From an uncultured Clostridia bacterium (GTDB lineage Bacteria; Bacillota; Clostridia; TANB77; CAG-508): a stretch of DNA of 64,000 nucleotides. The stretch is from contig CAPXSA010000002.1 in assembly GCA_948735595.1 (NCBI GenBank), forward strand, positions 108,155 to 172,154, given 5' to 3'. The translations under genes and the position numbers were made by a program. This document shows positions 56,930 to 64,000 of the stretch, piece after piece; the stretch's first letter is position 1, and the number at the start of each line of letters is the position of its first letter. The notes below the pieces were generated by a model, which saw nothing but the letters and a program-made list of their open reading frames with translations, was not told the origin of the DNA and searched no databases.

Positions 56930-57340
56930 ATGTGTAAGCTTTATTCAAAGCCATTTCATACAATTGTATCCTTAGAAAAAGGGGACAATTGGGAACGGTT
57001 TAGGATAACTATTCATTTGCCATTAGCTGATGGTTGGTTCGAAAGAGTAAGGTTAAATGTCATTGGAAGTGAGAACTTTAACTTAAATGGAGTGCCATAT
57101 GATATTTGCCACAAGCAAAATGCGGGAACATCTCTTCTTGTAGTTGCAAGCAGGACACATCATGAAACCAATTTAGATATTCCAGAAGAATATCTAAATG
57201 CAGAGGTTATTTTTAGCGTTGGAACGATTGGAAGAGAAAGGCTTATGCCGTATGGAGCCACTGTTTTAAGAAAAAGCAAAGCTAAGCATTACACAGAAAG
57301 CCGCCAAATTTTGGCGGTTTTCTATTTAAAAAAATCTTAA
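56930..57340 (+). CDS. hypothetical protein; the only CGG codon apparently read in frame
   Basis: 136 residues with no family I can name; alternating hydrophobic and polar residues (RFRITIHLPLADGWFERVRL) suggest a beta-sandwich, and no signal peptide is visible. A strong AAGGAGG site and a promoter support expression. It uses CGG once (56996-56998, GAA CGG T) and is unusually rich in AGG, with a CGC and several GCC/CTT codons, unlike its neighbours, which hints at recent transfer. A +1 shift at this CGG would give GGT TTA GGA TAA and a 25-residue peptide. Its last 15 codons overlap a terminator hairpin. Confidence 0.6.
   Translation: MCKLYSKPFHTIVSLEKGDNWERFRITIHLPLADGWFERVRLNVIGSENFNLNGVPYDICHKQNAGTSLLVVASRTHHETNLDIPEEYLNAEVIFSVGTIGRERLMPYGATVLRKSKAKHYTESRQILAVFYLKKS
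57297..57330 (+). terminator. terminator inside the 3' end of the 56930 gene
   Basis: 11 bp stem AAAGCCGCCAA/TTGGCGGTTTT (one G-T pair), 3-base loop, then CTATTT. Confidence 0.75.
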
Positions 57341-57356
57341 AAACATCTTAAGACCT

Positions 57357-57384
57357 TTTACATTATCTAAAAGTATGATATAAT
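57357..57384 (+). promoter_or_regulatory. serpin promoter
   Basis: TTTACA, 16 bp, TATAAT. Confidence 0.7.
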
Positions 57385-57418
57385 AAGCCATAATTGTAAA
57401 CAAAGGAGAGAAAAGAAA

Positions 57419-58741
57419 ATGTTTGAAGAAGTGCCAAAGAAAAAAGAAATTAAATTGTCAACCATAGTTATTACATCAGTAGTAATATTTGCTGTTATAT
57501 TAATTATAATGGCAGTGATTATTTTTGGAGGTTCTAATAAAGAGCCAAATCAACCAATTGCCGATAACAATACAATTCAAAATAATAACGTGGAAAATAC
57601 AAATACTCCCGTTCAAATAACATCAGAAGCCTCAGAATTTCCAATTGAGTTTTTAAAGATGGAAAATCAGAAACAAAACATAATATATAGTCCACTATCT
57701 ATTAAATATGCTCTAAATATGTTAAGAGAAGGAGCAAGTGGAAATACACAAAAACAGATAGAACAAGTGCTTAGAGATTTAACACTTACAAAATATACAA
57801 ATCAAGATAATGTACTAGCTTTAGCTAATGCAATGTTTATTAAAGATGAGTACAAACAATATATCAAAGAAAGTTATCAAAATACATTAATTCAAAAGTA
57901 TAATGCAGAAATCAATTATGATGCTTTTGAGAATGCTCAAAATGTTAATCAGTGGATTGAAGATAAAACTATGGGTATTATTAAAAATATGTTACAAGAT
58001 TATCAAGTAAGAACAAACAGAATATTCTTAATTAATGCACTAGCAATTGATATGGAATGGCAAGTACCATTTACTATGGAAAAAACTTATGGAGAAGAAT
58101 TTAACTTAGAAGATGGAAGCAAAATGTTAGCAACCATGATGAGCAAAGAAAGTAAAAGTAGTGATGTTTCTTATTATAAAGACACTACCATAACAGCAGT
58201 AGCTATGGATTTAAAACAATATGATAATGTACAATTAGAATTTATGGCAATTATGCCAAACGAAGATTTATTAGATTATGTTAAAAATACTACTATGAAC
58301 AATATTAATCTAGTAAGAGGAAAATTGAAAGTAGCATCTCAAACCAATGCAGGAATTAATATTAAAATACCTAAATTTTCATTTGATTATTCTTTAAAAT
58401 TAAAAGATGATTTGAAAAGCCTAGGAATTACAGATGCCTTTAATAGTAGTTTAGCTAACTTTTCTAATATGTCCGAAACCAGTGACTTTTTTGTAAATGA
58501 AGCACTTCATAAAGCAAATATTGATTTTACAGAAAAGGGAATCAAGGCAGCTGCAGTTACTGTAATAGGAATAAAAGATACTGCAAGTATAAGAGAAGAA
58601 GAACCTGAAGAAATTAAATTTGACAAACCATTTATGTATATAGTACGAGACAAGAAAACAGGTGAGATATGGTTTGTAGGAACCATGTATGAACCAAATT
58701 CTTGGGAGAAAGATCAGATAGATTATCAAGCAAGCCATTAA
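57419..58741 (+). CDS. membrane-anchored serpin (serine protease inhibitor)
   Basis: 440 residues: an uncleaved N-terminal membrane helix (about 16-40), an Asn-rich linker, then a complete serpin fold (IIYSPLSIKYALNMLREGASGNT, FINALAIDMEW-type helix/sheet, and the signature FDKPFMYIVRDKKTGEIWFVG). The hinge EKGIKAAAVTV fits the inhibitory consensus (small residues P12-P9, Thr at P8). Counting 17 from the hinge Glu puts P1-P1' at Thr-Ala in GIKDTASI (inference). It would protect the cell surface from host or microbial proteases. Confidence 0.93.
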   Translation: MFEEVPKKKEIKLSTIVITSVVIFAVILIIMAVIIFGGSNKEPNQPIADNNTIQNNNVENTNTPVQITSEASEFPIEFLKMENQKQNIIYSPLSIKYALNMLREGASGNTQKQIEQVLRDLTLTKYTNQDNVLALANAMFIKDEYKQYIKESYQNTLIQKYNAEINYDAFENAQNVNQWIEDKTMGIIKNMLQDYQVRTNRIFLINALAIDMEWQVPFTMEKTYGEEFNLEDGSKMLATMMSKESKSSDVSYYKDTTITAVAMDLKQYDNVQLEFMAIMPNEDLLDYVKNTTMNNINLVRGKLKVASQTNAGINIKIPKFSFDYSLKLKDDLKSLGITDAFNSSLANFSNMSETSDFFVNEALHKANIDFTEKGIKAAAVTVIGIKDTASIREEEPEEIKFDKPFMYIVRDKKTGEIWFVGTMYEPNSWEKDQIDYQASH

Positions 58742-58758
58742 AAAGAGGGGAGAATAGA

Positions 58759-59664
58759 ATGGGTTTTTTCGATAAATTAAAACAAGGATTAAGTAAAACC
58801 AAAAGTTCATTTGATGAGAAAATGAATAATGTATTTAGCAATTTTAGAAAAGTAGATGAAGAATTGCTAGAAGAGTTAGAAGAAGCATTAATCATGTCAG
58901 ATGTAGGAGTAGAGACATCTACTAGAATTATTAGTAACTTAAGAGACAGAATTAAAAAGGAAAAAATAGAAGACGAAGAGGGCGTGAAAAACGCCCTAAG
59001 ACAAGAAATCAAAAAAATATTAGATGAAGTAGATAACTCCCTACACTTAACAACAACTCCTACTGTTATTTTAGTAGTAGGAGTAAATGGAGTAGGAAAA
59101 ACCACTTCTATTGGAAAAATTGCAAATCGCTTAAAACAAGATGGCAAAAAGGTAGTAATCGCAGCAGCAGACACCTTTAGAGCAGCAGCAGTAGAGCAAT
59201 TAGAAATTTGGGCAAATCGTGCAAACTGTAGGATGGTTAAAAAAGAAGAAGGATCAGACCCAGCATCTGTAGTATATGATGCCATTCAAATAACAAAGCA
59301 AGAACAAGCGGATGTCTTAATTTGTGATACAGCAGGAAGATTACACAATAAAAAATATTTAATGGATGAACTTATCAAAATAAAAAAAGTAATTGATAAA
59401 GAATTGCCAAACACTGCAAAAGAAGTACTAATGGTATTAGATGCAACTACGGGGCAAAATGCTATTTCACAAGTAAAAGCCTTTAAAGAAACAGTAGATA
59501 TTAATGGTTTAATACTAACAAAATTAGATGGAACAGCAAAAGGTGGAGTAGTAATTGGAATTGTAGCAGAAAACAAAATGCCAGTAAAATTTGTAGGAGT
59601 TGGAGAGCAAATAGATGATATGCAAATTTTTGAAAGTGAAGATTTTGTCAAAGCATTAATCTAA
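58759..59664 (+). CDS. ftsY: signal recognition particle receptor FtsY
   Basis: SRP GTPase that docks SRP-ribosome complexes at the membrane. 301 residues, NG domain only: N-domain helices from MGFFDKLKQGLSKT, G1 VGVNGVGKTTSIGK (about 110), DTFRAAAVEQL, DTAGRLHNK, TKLDGTAKGG and VGVGEQIDDMQ. No acidic A domain. ATG 58759 lies behind AGAGGGG; the upstream start at 58702 lies inside the serpin gene. Confidence 0.97.
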   Translation: MGFFDKLKQGLSKTKSSFDEKMNNVFSNFRKVDEELLEELEEALIMSDVGVETSTRIISNLRDRIKKEKIEDEEGVKNALRQEIKKILDEVDNSLHLTTTPTVILVVGVNGVGKTTSIGKIANRLKQDGKKVVIAAADTFRAAAVEQLEIWANRANCRMVKKEEGSDPASVVYDAIQITKQEQADVLICDTAGRLHNKKYLMDELIKIKKVIDKELPNTAKEVLMVLDATTGQNAISQVKAFKETVDINGLILTKLDGTAKGGVVIGIVAENKMPVKFVGVGEQIDDMQIFESEDFVKALI

Positions 59665-59693
59665 GCAAATAAAGTTGGAAAGGAGAATTATCA

Positions 59694-62546
59694 TTGGAAG
59701 AACAAAAAACAAAGGTAAACACAAAAGAAAATTCAAATAACCAACCAAAGAAAATAAGAAAATGGATTGTACTAGTGTTTTTACTAGTAGCTATTATGGT
59801 ATTATATGTTATTTATCGTGGAGAGTACTTAGAGACTTTAGAATTAGGAGAACAGTACTTAAATATTTTTTGGCAAAATCTTACTTGCCGTTTCAGTATG
59901 TTCGGCATAACTTTTATTTTGTTATACTTCCTATTATATATGACAAATAGAAGTATCAAAAAAGGGTTAACACCTTTTTTTGAACAAGAAAAAAAGGTGA
60001 TGCCTAAAATACCAAATAAATCGATATCTTTTATTTTAGCGATTATAATTAGTTTTATCACAACGAATATTATCATGGAAAAACTAATGCTATTTATGAA
60101 TGCCGCTGCTTTTGAAATGACAGATCCAGTATTAGGATATGATATTGGTTATTTCATTTTCGGACAACCATTTATCAAGTTTTTGTTACAATATGGATTA
60201 TTTGTTGTAGTGGGGCTAACGATATATACTGTATTTTATTACATTATTGCCTTCAATGTATTCTTTGAAGGCGTGGATAGAGAAACTTTAAAAAAGAGTT
60301 CCCTTATTAAATTAATTTGTAGAAATATTACACTAGTTGCCTTTTTAATAGCAGGTTATATGTTCATCGAAACACATAATGTCGGGCTTCAGAGATTTAT
60401 TAACTTGAATGAAATTGGAAATTATGCATTATACGGTGCGGGAATTTCAGAAGTAACGATTAAATTATGGGGATACCGTATCTTAAGTGTTTTAATTATT
60501 GTTGCAGTCATGTCAGCAGTAAGGGCATTCAAAAAGCAAAATACCAAAAAAGTTATTTTATCTTTGGCTACAGTACCAATTTATTTAATTGGCATGCTAC
60601 TAGTTTTAGTAGGATTTGAAGTAATATTTGTTAATTCTAATGCGCTAGATAAACAACAAGCCTATATTGAAGATAATATTAATTATACAAAGCAAGCATA
60701 TGGCATCAACATTGATGAAATTAACTTAGGAGAAAATGAAACTATCACAAGTGAAAAGGTAAAGCAAAATATAGATGTGATTAATAATATTGCAATGGTA
60801 GATAAAGAAACAGTTTTGAAGAATTTAAACACTTTACAAACTAATAAGGGATATTATACATACAGAACAACACAAATTGCAAACTATCGTGTAGATGGTG
60901 CATCACAACTTATGTACATATCTCCAAGAGAAATCAGTAGTTCTACAAGAACTTATAACAACAAAACTTATGAATATACACACGGATATGGTGTGATTTT
61001 GACATCAGCAACATCAGTAGATGAAAAGGGAAATCTAATTGACTTACAAAAAGATTATGCAAATCATTTAGAGGATATTGTTTCTATCAAGCAACCAAGA
61101 ATTTATTTTGGTTTAGAAACGAATGACACTGTTGTAACAAATAGCAAAGAAAAGAATGAATTTGATTACCCTATTACAGAATCTACCAAAGCAGAAAATG
61201 CAACGAATAGTTATGATGGTGAAGCGGGACTAAATTTAAATTTCTTAGATAGATTTGTTTTAGGAATAAAGGAGAAAGATCTAAAACTTGCCTTTTCGGG
61301 AAATGTAGATAAGGAAAGCAAAATTTTAATTAACCGCAATATTATCGAAAGAGCCAAAACATTATTACCATATATCCTATATGATGAGCAACCATATATG
61401 GTAACAACGAGTGAAGGAAAACTAGTATGGGTACTAGATGGATATACTACATCCAACAATTATCCATATTCACAAAGAATAACAATACGTGAAGAGAGTA
61501 TTTTAGATAAATTAGAATTAAATTATATTAGAAATTCTGTTAAAGTGCTCATTGATGCCTATGATGGAACTATCGATTTCCATATTACAGATAGAACTGA
61601 CCCAATTATTATGGCATATCAAAAAATGTATCCAGATTTATTTGTAGATAAAGATGAGCAAATTCCTACAGACATTAGCTGTCAATTTGTATATCCGGAA
61701 TTTTTATACAATATTCAAGCACAAATTATGCAAAGATATCACAACATTCAACCTGATGTACTATACCGTGAAGATGATGTATGGGAGATAGCGACTCATA
61801 ACACAAGTAAGGTATTATCTAAAACGGGAACGCAGATGAAACCATATTACACAATGGTAAAGACAACAGATAGTGATAAAACAAATTTAGGACTAGTATT
61901 GCCATATACACCGTATGAAAAGCAGAATTTAACAGCTTATTTAATTGGAACTTGTGAGAATGGAGAAAAGAAACTAACGTTATACAAGTACCCAACAGGA
62001 AGCAATGTGTTAGGACCAATACAAATTGATACACAATTAGAACAAGACGAAAGAATATCAAAAGAAATTGCAAGCTTGAATGTAGCAGGAACCAAAATTA
62101 GTAAAAATATGATAGTAGTTCCAATTAATAACTCATTACTCTATGTAGAAACTATTTATCAACAAGATAGCAATGAAGAAAACTCTACACCAATGCTGAA
62201 AAAAGTAATTGTAGCATCAGGAAATAAGGTGGCAATTGGAAATGATTTAAAAGAGGCTTTAGACAACTTACTATCACAAGATGCAGTAGATATTGAAGTA
62301 GAAAGTACAGACACAGTAGAAGGATTAGTACAAGCAATTGTAAAAGCGAATGGCAATTTAAAAAAGTCAAATGAAAATAACAACTGGGAAATGATAGGAA
62401 AAGACATGAACAAATTGCAAGAGTTAATTGATAAATTAGATAAATTATTAGAAGAGCAAAGAAAAGAAAATCAGAAGAATGAGAATAAAAATCAAGATGT
62501 AAATAATACGATTATGGATAATCAAACAATAGGAAATCATGAATAA
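59694..62546 (+). CDS. UPF0182 family membrane protein
   Basis: 950 residues: seven membrane helices in the first 320 residues (VMSAVRAF after helix six) and a very large extracytoplasmic domain of about 550 residues with the family's IYFG-x-E (RIYFGLETND), FLDRFVLGIKEKDLKLAFS, RIPFVLYDEQPYMV-like (PYILYDEQPYMVTTSEGKLVWVLDGYT) and MAYQKMYPDLF segments. The C-terminus is a charged coiled coil. Function unknown for COG1615. TTG start at 59694, with AAAGGAG upstream. Confidence 0.93.
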   Translation: MEEQKTKVNTKENSNNQPKKIRKWIVLVFLLVAIMVLYVIYRGEYLETLELGEQYLNIFWQNLTCRFSMFGITFILLYFLLYMTNRSIKKGLTPFFEQEKKVMPKIPNKSISFILAIIISFITTNIIMEKLMLFMNAAAFEMTDPVLGYDIGYFIFGQPFIKFLLQYGLFVVVGLTIYTVFYYIIAFNVFFEGVDRETLKKSSLIKLICRNITLVAFLIAGYMFIETHNVGLQRFINLNEIGNYALYGAGISEVTIKLWGYRILSVLIIVAVMSAVRAFKKQNTKKVILSLATVPIYLIGMLLVLVGFEVIFVNSNALDKQQAYIEDNINYTKQAYGINIDEINLGENETITSEKVKQNIDVINNIAMVDKETVLKNLNTLQTNKGYYTYRTTQIANYRVDGASQLMYISPREISSSTRTYNNKTYEYTHGYGVILTSATSVDEKGNLIDLQKDYANHLEDIVSIKQPRIYFGLETNDTVVTNSKEKNEFDYPITESTKAENATNSYDGEAGLNLNFLDRFVLGIKEKDLKLAFSGNVDKESKILINRNIIERAKTLLPYILYDEQPYMVTTSEGKLVWVLDGYTTSNNYPYSQRITIREESILDKLELNYIRNSVKVLIDAYDGTIDFHITDRTDPIIMAYQKMYPDLFVDKDEQIPTDISCQFVYPEFLYNIQAQIMQRYHNIQPDVLYREDDVWEIATHNTSKVLSKTGTQMKPYYTMVKTTDSDKTNLGLVLPYTPYEKQNLTAYLIGTCENGEKKLTLYKYPTGSNVLGPIQIDTQLEQDERISKEIASLNVAGTKISKNMIVVPINNSLLYVETIYQQDSNEENSTPMLKKVIVASGNKVAIGNDLKEALDNLLSQDAVDIEVESTDTVEGLVQAIVKANGNLKKSNENNNWEMIGKDMNKLQELIDKLDKLLEEQRKENQKNENKNQDVNNTIMDNQTIGNHE

Positions 62547-62553
62547 AAAATCA

Positions 62554-62585
62554 AAAATCCTCCAACATAATTAGTGGAGGATTTT
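62554..62585 (+). promoter_or_regulatory. hairpin that both ends the UPF0182 gene and hides the next ribosome site
   Basis: 11 bp stem AAAATCCTCCA (62554-62564) and TGGAGGATTTT (62575-62585). The right arm contains GGAGG, the ribosome site of the gene starting at 62587, six bases from its ATG. Confidence 0.75.
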
Positions 62586-62586
62586 C

Positions 62587-62874
62587 ATGATTCAAAAAAA
62601 TAAAATGGAAAAAGTATTGCTCAGAAAGTTAGAACAATTAAACAGAACCTTAACCAAAAACAACATTTTAGAAATTGCAGAATTATTGGGAAATAAAAAA
62701 CAATTATTACTTCGCAATTTATTATCTGGTATGGCAAAGGGAATTGGTATAGGAATTGGCTTTACAATTTTAACAGCCATTTTATTAATCATACTTCAAA
62801 AAATAGTGACACTAAATATTCCAGTCATAGGTGACTATATTGCAGACATTATTAAAATTGTGGAAAGTAAATAA
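62587..62874 (+). CDS. DUF5665-like small membrane protein
   Basis: 95 residues: a basic amphipathic N-terminal half (KVLLRKLEQLNRTLTKNNIL, EIAELLGNKKQLL) followed by the Gly-rich GMAKGIGIGIGFTILTAILL helix and PVIGDYIADIIKIVES, which match DUF5665. Function unknown. The ribosome site is the 3' arm of a hairpin (62554-62585), so expression may depend on translation or unfolding upstream. Confidence 0.82.
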   Translation: MIQKNKMEKVLLRKLEQLNRTLTKNNILEIAELLGNKKQLLLRNLLSGMAKGIGIGIGFTILTAILLIILQKIVTLNIPVIGDYIADIIKIVESK

Positions 62875-62936
62875 TAAAAATTAATAAATAAGTAAAAAAA
62901 ATAAAAGACTAAAATATAAATGAAAATTTTAACCTT

Positions 62937-63215
62937 TTAAATAACTTTATTATCACTATTTTCATCTCTAGCAAATCTATCAATAGCTTCAACATCTTTG
63001 AAATAGGGAGCATCAAAGAATTCTTTTAATTCAATTCCAAAACCTTCACAAATATGAATAATAGAACTAATAGTTGGTTCTTTTACTTTACCACGTTTAC
63101 AATCACTAATAATAGAATTAGAAATACCTGCACGATAAGAAAGTTTATATACACTAAGCTTATGTTCTTTCAACAATTCACTGATTCTTAAATTAATGGC
63201 ATCAGATAATAACAT
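62937..63215 (-). CDS. XRE-family HTH regulator
   Basis: 92 residues with an N-terminal Cro/CI-type helix-turn-helix (LSVYKLSYRAGISNSIISDCKRGKV, second helix SNSIISDCK) and a short acidic C-terminus (YFKDVEAIDRFARDENSD). GGAGGT precedes the ATG. It is divergent from the prepilin gene; two similar operator-like sites lie between them, so it probably represses itself and may control the surface gene. Confidence 0.88.
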   Translation of the reverse strand: MLLSDAINLRISELLKEHKLSVYKLSYRAGISNSIISDCKRGKVKEPTISSIIHICEGFGIELKEFFDAPYFKDVEAIDRFARDENSDNKVI

Positions 63216-63269
63216 ATATGTTTTACCTCCAAATTTACTATAAAAAGTATAGCAAATTATTTAAATACG

Positions 63270-63366
63270 ATATTGGGATAATTCCGAATAAAAATTATAA
63301 AACCTATTGACTTTTTAAGACGAAGATTGTTAAAATAAAAATATATTTGGAGATATCCGAGTAAAA
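63270..63366. promoter_or_regulatory. divergent control region with two operator-like repeats
   Basis: Two 24-base direct copies at 63270-63293 and 63343-63366 share ATATT...GGA...TCCGA-TAAAA; each holds a short dyad (GGATAATTCC and GGAGATATCC). Between them is a rightward promoter TTGACT (63307-63312) with TAAAAT 18 bp on (63331-63336). The XRE gene's -10 (TATACT on the minus strand, near 63247) lies beside the first copy. Confidence 0.6.
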
Positions 63367-63441
63367 TTGTACAAAAAAATGAATAAGACAAAGAGAAGAG
63401 GCAAAGAATATACTTAAGAAGAAAAGGAGTGTAACGAAAGA

Positions 63442-64000
63442 ATGAAAAAAGAATTGTTAAAACAAAGCTACGCAAAAAGTTTAAAGGAAATAAAGAACAA
63501 ACATAATCGTCGGAATAACATTAGTAGCACTTGTTGTTACCATAGTTGTTTTACTCATATTAGCAGGAATAACCATTGTCTATGTGTTTGGAGATAATGG
63601 AGTATTTGGACAAGCCTCAGAAGCTAAATTAAAAACAGATATTGCTAATTGGCAAGAAAGATTAGAAATGGCAAAAAGCCCAGTATTTATAGAAGGCTTA
63701 GGTACATTTAACCCTGACAAATACTTTGATTATATACAACAGCAAGGTATTATAAATAACAAAGATACAGATGTAATTGATAATGGCGATGGAACTTATG
63801 ATGTAACAGTAAAACCGGGATATGTGTTTTTAGTAACACTAACACCAACGCCTGAAAATCCAACAGATGCTGAAATAGAATATATAGGTCAAGCAGGAAG
63901 AATAGCACCAATTATCAAGAGATTAGACGTTAGTGCAACATCTACAAGTATTACAGGAAAAGCAGTAGTAGCAAGATTAGGAACAAATGGAACAGTTAAG
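63442..64000 (+). CDS. prepilin-like surface protein (partial), read through a +1 shift at CGG
   Basis: Type IV prepilin-like N-terminus followed by an outer domain, cut by the window end. ATG 63442 gives MKKELLKQSYAKSLKEIKNKHNR (23 residues, basic leader), then CGG at 63511-63513 (CGT CGG A). Skipping C63511 gives GGA, the invariant Gly before the prepilin peptidase cut, followed by ITLVALVVTIVVLLILAGIT and FGDNGVFGQASEAKLKTDI. In the unshifted frame the product ends after 51 codons with an unlikely Cys/His-rich tail. No start codon exists in the pilin frame after the stop at 63491. The C-terminal part resembles large repeat-bearing clostridial surface proteins. Confidence 0.82.

Noticed and set aside
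11858..63514. Explaining the five +1 changes as random sequencing or assembly errors
   Set aside because: Random indels should fall anywhere, mostly in homopolymers. All five fall on an in-frame CGG followed by A, a codon otherwise practically unused here, and two affect essential genes. I keep it as the main alternative, to be tested with raw reads.

Overview
The window looks like chromosome of a low-GC, spore-forming Clostridia-type Firmicute, probably an uncultured gut lineage (inference). Support comes from the very AT-rich codon choice, strong AGGAGG ribosome sites, TTGACA/TATAAT-type promoters, a germination protease gene (gpr), FtsEX with Gram-positive-type hydrolases, LL-diaminopimelate aminotransferase, LytR-CpsA-Psr and MBOAT wall genes. 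No prophage, CRISPR array or insertion sequence is evident.

Layout. 0-8 kb: transketolase half-gene, an unknown membrane protein, ftsE-ftsX, two coiled-coil M23 hydrolases and an S41 protease (division and wall remodelling). 8-15 kb: tRNA-Val/Asp/Phe, a trans-editing protein, dapL, a MurL-like epimerase with murD (wall precursors), and a GT-C membrane glycosyltransferase. 15-24 kb: rpsO, pnp, glycosyltransferases, an Asp23-domain ATPase, cmk, galE. 24-38 kb: a surface-polysaccharide locus (PglF-like dehydratase, DegT aminotransferase, initiating sugar transferase, two GT2 enzymes, a glycerophosphotransferase-Wzy fusion, Wzx flippase, an AlgI/SGNH acylation pair, an LCP ligase). 38-47 kb: toxin-antitoxin pair, vanZ, plsC, typA, tRNA-modification genes, mutY, coaD and two tRNAs. 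47-64 kb: small membrane proteins, murB, a divergent yvcK, debranching enzyme, ruvC, holA, gpr, a TraX-like gene, a membrane-anchored serpin, ftsY, a UPF0182 protein, an XRE regulator and a divergent prepilin-like surface gene cut by the window end.

Main discovery. Five genes (murD, the GT-C gene at 13225, vanZ, holA, and the prepilin at 63442) are each broken by a +1 frame change. In every one the change sits exactly on an in-frame CGG codon followed by A. Skipping the C and reading GGA (Gly) restores a full-length protein, and in VanZ (VPGRG) and the prepilin (G before ITLVALVV) it restores a family-conserved glycine. I scanned both strands by eye and found only seven in-frame CGG codons in the whole window. 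The sixth, at the end of the transketolase gene, would give GGA TAA, an immediate stop at the normal family length. The seventh (CGG T, in the hypothetical gene at 56930) is the one apparent exception. CGT, CGC, CGA, AGA and AGG are used normally. I infer that CGG is unassigned in this organism and acts as a +1 frameshift signal, or that CGGA is read as a four-base codon.

Other points: a separate -1 frame change in a T run breaks algI, and several palindromic intergenic elements recur (two related ~160 bp copies, plus other single structured elements).
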